This document shows, piece after piece, positions 59,713-64,000 of a stretch of DNA of 64,000 nucleotides (the stretch's first letter is position 1; each line of letters begins with the position of its first letter). The notes beneath the pieces were generated by a model. That model was given only the letters and a program-made list of their open reading frames with translations. It did not search any database and was not told the DNA's origin. Origin of the DNA: Zantedeschia hybrid cultivar (lineage: Eukaryota > Streptophyta > Magnoliopsida > Alismatales > Araceae); contig JARZZO010000014.1 in the NCBI GenBank assembly GCA_030544215.1, positions 15,286,234 through 15,350,233 of the forward strand, read 5' to 3'. Position numbers and translations under genes: made by a program.

Positions 59713-60312
59713 CTGAAAGGGAGAAGAGCTGAGAGCCTGAGATTGCTGGTCATGTGCAATTGAGCGAGTGGGGTGAGTGAAAGAAAACAGCTCGAGCCAA
59801 GGTGGAAACACGCTCATCACAAACCAAATATGGTGGCACTCTCTTGGAAGCCAAACTTGGAGCTTTTCGAGCCACGTGCATCGCAAGGACTGAGGATTCT
59901 CCTTTCACTCCTTTACATCAATCCAAACACTAGGAGAAACACTATAATTCACAAGAGTCCCACAAATTTCAGACTTTCGAATCAATCCAAACAACACCTA
60001 AATCAAAGAAGTCCAGAATAATACAGTCACATTTTACTTGAAAGGCATATCAAAACCATCAAAATTGTAACGTCTAGTTTGCTGAAGTGTCATGTCTAAA
60101 GTAAAATAAACATGGGAGAATTCAGATACTTTCCTTTCCATTAAACAATTTTCAATGCCATCAGTGATACAAAAACATACAACAGAAATGAAAACTTCCC
60201 TTCAACGTACTTAGGCACTTTACAAGTACAACATTCGGGCAATAATCAATACAACCTAGCATCTAAGGAAACCGCAACATGCTTAATGCAGACATGAAAA
60301 ATAAATTTGATT

Positions 60313-60952
60313 TCATGCCACTGGCTCGAACTCCTTGGCTGCACGGTCTTCAAATAGAGTGTCGTATCTCAAGCCTCTGACAACATCAAAAAAATGTGCA
60401 ACTGCATCCTCTGGTGTCCTCACGAGGACACCATGTCCCAGATTAAGTATATGTCCCCTTGGTCCCGCACATCTTACCACCCTACAATTTTGACATTAAT
60501 ATAGGAGTAAATCAATTATAATAGTGTGGTAAGCATGTGCCTGGTAAAATACCAGGATCACATCTTGCGAAAGCTTTATCAGGTCACAGTAATACCGAGA
60601 TAGACATAGATACTGAATTCAGTATCCAGCCAATGGCAGAATAGAAACTTGACCAGTGAATTTCATGCCAAAAATTGTAAGTTAGTTTTCTAACCAATGG
60701 TAGGAATGAGACTGACCTGTGAATTTCATCTGCTAAAACTGGAAGCGGAGAAAATAGATAAGCAGGGTCAACATTGCCTTGGACACTGAGTTGACTGCCC
60801 AAACGCCTTCTTCCATCAGCCATATCTACTGTCCAGTCAAGCCCTATAACATCAGCCCCTGCATCCTTCATGCGTTCTAGCAGCCCTCCATTACCATTGA
60901 TATACAAAACAAGTGGAATGTGGGGGCACTTCTTCTTTACAATGTTAACTAT
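60313..60952 (-). CDS. HEME: Uroporphyrinogen decarboxylase, chloroplast, last two exons
   Basis: UROD removes four acetate carboxyl groups from uroporphyrinogen III to give coproporphyrinogen III in plastid haem and chlorophyll synthesis. Visible exons are 60952-60717 and 60481-60313 (stop), joined in frame through donor GTCAGT and acceptor ATTGTAG, encoding about 134 C-terminal residues of a protein usually near 390. Conserved motifs are LVLYINGNGGLLERM, GADVIGLDWTVDMADGRRRL, SVQGNVDPAYLFSP and HILNLGHGVL with the conserved His. GHGVLVRTPEDA has Arg where plant enzymes I know have Gly. The upstream acceptor (GCTTGTAG before IVNIVKKKC) matches a known-type exon junction. Upstream exons are not recognised in the next 3 kb, so that intron is long or the gene leaves the window. 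Confidence 0.93.
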
Positions 60953-60959
60953 CTACAAG

Positions 60960-62370
60960 CAAATAAGCATAAAATTTAAGAAAATTTATAATGAAGCAAG
61001 TGAATTGGCACTCCAGCAAGCTAGTTACCTGAGACTAAGTGGTAGAGCTGCTTGTAACGAAACATAAATGTTTTTTCCCACTTCAAGTGAGCAATAAAAG
61101 TATATTGACAATTGAGTGATTGAAATTGCATAAGCTAAACATGAAGTTTACATTCACAAGCTTCTGTATTGAATGGATAAGCAATGTTTACACACATACT
61201 AAGAAAAATAACTATTCAGATTATATCAAACAGCCAACTTATAGCTCAGTTTACATGGGATAATAAAGGGTGAAAATAATCTATATTTACCACTTTGTTT
61301 GCCGGATAAGACGGAATAAGGCTCACTTATTCTCGAAATAAGCCTAATACCAATTTGTTACAAGGAATGGCGTATTCGTCTTTATTCTCCAGAATAAGCC
61401 GAACTGGGTGAATACGCCATTCTGGCCCAGCCCCTGGAATTGCTAATTCGGCCTACTTTTCTCAGGGGTATGGATACGACAAAACGCCATCGTCGTTCGA
61501 GCCATGCGAAAGGTTGGTCCTCCTTCCCTCGCCTGTGTCCTCCGCCCCGGCGAAATCCTGTGCCGTGCGATTCCTCGCCCTCCCCTGCGTCGCCTTTACG
61601 CACATGGTCGCCGTCCTTCGCCGACTGCACAGACTGGTGTTGACGACGCTGCCCATCATCCATTGGTTTCTATGCAGGTTCATCTCATGTTGAGCCGATT
61701 GTTTATTTGACCGAACGAGTTCCTCCTTCCTTGCCCTACCTCACGATGCCTTCTCCAAGGAGAAGCCTTCAAGCGCCGATTTCACCGTCCTCCCAGTGAT
61801 GTTTCCCATCCGCCACTAGGGTTTCCCCAGCTTTTCCTCTTCCCAAGGGTTCTGCAACCTATCCATCCCCTTTCGCAGTGTTCATTCCCATCCGCCATTG
61901 AAGTCTTTTCTATGCTCTTCCTCCCATAAATGGATGGAGGAGGCTGGTAACGAAGGCAGTGATGCTTCCGTTGGAGGGTAGGCGCTCCACTCTGGAAGGT
62001 GCAGGAGAAGATTTTGTGGCCTCTACGATTTCTTCTTCTTCTTCAAACGAGAAGCCTTCACCAGCGGTCATCATCTCTTGGATTCACCGGTTTTCACTTC
62101 AATACCTTCCTCTCCTCCTCATGTGTCTCTATTCGTTGTTTTTCTATTCACATCATGAGATTTAAATCGTATTTTGAGTAACATAAACCATACAGACTTG
62201 CCAATTTATGTTGAACGAATAGAATGTATGTCGTCGTATTGCTTTCTTTCTTTCACTTTGATGTTCACTCTTTGTACTGTGCTATTTCTGTTAAACGAAT
62301 AGAATGTATGTCATCGCTGCCTGCTCCTTTTCTGTTGTTCAGATTATATCACTTGTCTTAGGCATATTCA
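60960..62370. other. UROD intron or upstream region, with transposon-like sequence
   Basis: No further UROD exon was found. 61294-61440 has repeated AATAAG/CTTATT words (GGAATAAGGCTCACTTATTC, GAATAAGCC) and one stretch like the MITE end in the SINE at 27556. 61460-62160 is richer in GC with short open frames on both strands and no recognisable domain; it may be captured or degenerate coding sequence. Confidence 0.35.
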
Positions 62371-62578
62371 GGTTGCATTTGGTATAGCGTAAACTCTGTT
62401 GCATGCACAAGTTTTCCAGAAAAGTTGATCATGGTAAATGTTTACTGATTCAAAAATTTTAGACAACCAAGAATCACCACTGATTATCTTCAGATCCCTA
62501 TTTTGGCATCAACACTATGGCCAACTTTTTTCATGAGATTGTGTGCATGTAATGGATTTTGTGATACCAAACAGACCT
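62371..62578. mobile_element. Short MITE
   Basis: The left end GGTTGCATTTGGTATAGCG pairs with the inverted right end GGTCTGTTTGGTATCAC. The left arm matches 55361-55385, so at least two related elements are in the window. No coding capacity. Confidence 0.5.
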
Positions 62579-62700
62579 TAGTGGAATGATTATGCACCAG
62601 CATATTTTGTCTTTTATCATTTTCATTCTGAGCATAGCCTGAGCTCATCTGGGTTCATTTTCATTAGCATAGATACTAAGAGGGCCCCTACTAGAAGTAC

Positions 62701-63085
62701 TTAAAGGGATTCCCCAATGTAATTTTCACACATTTTTGCTAGCTTGTTCAAGTCATTTGAAGCTTGAACCATCAGATTCTCTAATGCAGGTGAAACTTTA
62801 AGTAGAAAGCCTGTGAAAACAATGAAAGCTTTATGTTTCTGAGAAGTACAATCTGCCACTTTATTTTCTTCCTCTCCGTGACCTATTACTTCTTCATTGT
62901 AGCCAGCCAAGATGCTATCTTCACAAAGAACATAGTCATCTATATCTGTGCTTTCTTTCTACCAGAAGTCAGAACCCTTAAAGATTTCAATCTTGATGGT
63001 CTTCAGATGCTGCATCACCTTTTCGAAGGAGTGCACACATGATTTTAGGTACTCTGTCTCATCAAAATCATATTCATTCAAGAAG
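62701..63085 (-). pseudogene. Broken FBD-like fragment of an F-box/LRR protein
   Basis: Read on the minus strand from 63085 one frame gives YLKSCVHSFEKVMQHLKTIK then IEIFKGSDFW, a stop codon (TAG near 62960), and then an open part to 62701 containing FIVFTGFLLKVSPALENLMV. The order HLKTIKIExFKG, FLLKxxPALENLMV is the pattern of the C-terminal FBD region of plant F-box/LRR proteins, here separated by an acidic insert. No F-box or LRR part is visible. The internal stop and isolation point to a pseudogene fragment. Family assignment is by pattern memory and is tentative. Confidence 0.4.
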
Positions 63086-63711
63086 CCTCCTTTGAACTAT
63101 AAAAAATAAAAGACAGCAGAGGAGGGTTGGCTCACACTTTATTTTTTAGTGCATTTATATTTTCCCTCTAAATAAATGAAACTTTTGTTTAGTCATTGAT
63201 ATCTTAAAAAAAAAAAAAAGTCATCCTGCCTAAAAAATTGTTGATGTATACTTAGAACTCAACATAGCCTTCATCCAAACTGGCTTCACTAGTTCCATCA
63301 TTATTTATGAACAGTGACATTATCATTTAGTCAGGCCTAGAGACTGGCCTGACTAAAAAAACTTCCAGAAGAAAATTCCATGCCCTGGTTTAGTCCTCTG
63401 ATCCCTAGTCTCTCAGGTTTACAAACTAATATCTTCCTCAGACCATTGTTCCCTTCAAAGTATTTGTCATTTAGAATTCCTACTCTTGTATTTCAGACCT
63501 TCACATTCACAATGAGCTGCTAGCTAGCTCTTCAAGAAATTAAACCTCAAACTAGAACATCTACAAGATGCCCTTCACTGCAACTGGGCAGACATCCCCA
63601 TCAAATACTTGGATTAACCACTTTCCAATGGTACCATTAAAGTGGCACATTGGAGCTTGATTATCTAAAGATTTGATAATAGACTAACTGGCTGGAAGTC
63701 TAAAGTCCTAT
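63086..63711. other. Spacer without recognisable genes
   Basis: AT-rich with an A13 run near 63207-63219. No coding or repeat structure was recognised, apart from AGGCCTAGAGACTGGCCT, a short palindrome at about 63334-63351. Confidence 0.4.
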
Positions 63712-63839
63712 CACAGTGACCTGCAAGATAGCTATTGCAGTGACTATTGCAGTGAGCTATTGCAGTGACCTATTGCAAGATAGGTATCTGTTTATTCAGG
63801 TTTGGAGTAACTATTGCAGTGACCTGCAAGATAGCTATT
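63712..63839. repeat. Short interspersed tandem motif CTATTGCAGTGAC
   Basis: CAGTGACCTGCAAGATAGCTATT occurs near 63714 and 63817. Between them CTATTGCAGTGA recurs at about 63732, 63744 and 63758, and CTATTGCAAGATAG once. The arrangement is a small mosaic minisatellite. Confidence 0.75.
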
Positions 63840-64000
63840 AATAAACCATGGAGACACTGGCCTTTCTTTCAAAGAAATTCAATAACTAGAACCAAGCTCA
63901 GCAAGCTTGTCAAAATCATAGTATCTTTTCTTAGCATCCATTTATTATTATTTCCACTAACCGGAGCCTGTAACAATTTATTTTCAACTTGCAGTCTTGC

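Noticed and set aside
1..64000. CRISPR array or phage-like defence locus
   Set aside because: Repeats in the window are tandem or transposon-derived without regular spacers, and the genes are split by plant-type introns.

Overview
The window looks like nuclear DNA of a flowering plant, and most likely a monocot. The evidence is multi-exon genes with GT-AG introns, GC-rich first exons, AT-rich introns and spacers, chloroplast-targeted enzymes, and transposon remnants of many classes in spacers and introns. The monocot call is inference from GC-rich, Ala/Ser/Pro-rich 5' exons and from protein resemblance. No prokaryotic, organellar or CRISPR feature was seen.

Layout. 1-1.9 kb: tandem repeats and what looks like one end of a CACTA-type DNA transposon. 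1.9-5.0 kb: 5' part of a decayed Ty1/copia element on the minus strand, with LTR, primer-binding site, gag, protease and integrase remnants. 5.2-6.5 kb: a two-exon minus-strand gene with a C-terminal DUF724-like domain. 6.7-12.8 kb: AT-rich spacer with two MITEs and a pyrimidine-rich block. 13.1-25.5 kb: a ten-exon anthranilate synthase alpha gene on the plus strand, its introns swollen by transposons. 26.3-29.8 kb: a truncated LINE containing a SINE (itself containing a MITE) and a hAT-like element. 30.2-30.8 kb: a three-exon gene for chloroplast ribosomal protein PSRP4/bTHXc. 30.8-43.7 kb: no recognisable gene; LTR remnants, a clean solo LTR inside an older repeat array, and a MITE. 43.7-46.9 kb: a non-RD LRR receptor kinase of the XA21/EFR/FLS2 type. 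48.5-54.1 kb: a minus-strand RRM plus CCCH-finger gene of the RBMX2/Ist3 family. 59.6 kb: an orphan terminal exon. 60.3-61.0 kb: the last two exons of uroporphyrinogen decarboxylase, minus strand. 62.7-63.1 kb: a broken FBD-like F-box fragment.

The genes do not form an operon or an obvious cluster. Three act in or for the plastid: anthranilate synthase (tryptophan entry step), PSRP4 (plastid ribosome) and UROD (tetrapyrroles). One is a probable cell-surface immune receptor and one a probable splicing factor. The most distinctive structure is a MITE family in five copies, with terminal inverted repeats beginning GAGTAAYRCTT and, at three sites, flanking 9-bp near-duplications that suggest a Mutator-like origin. 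I did not find a convincing new protein-coding system. The novelty is in the transposon architecture and in a few odd gene-level details.
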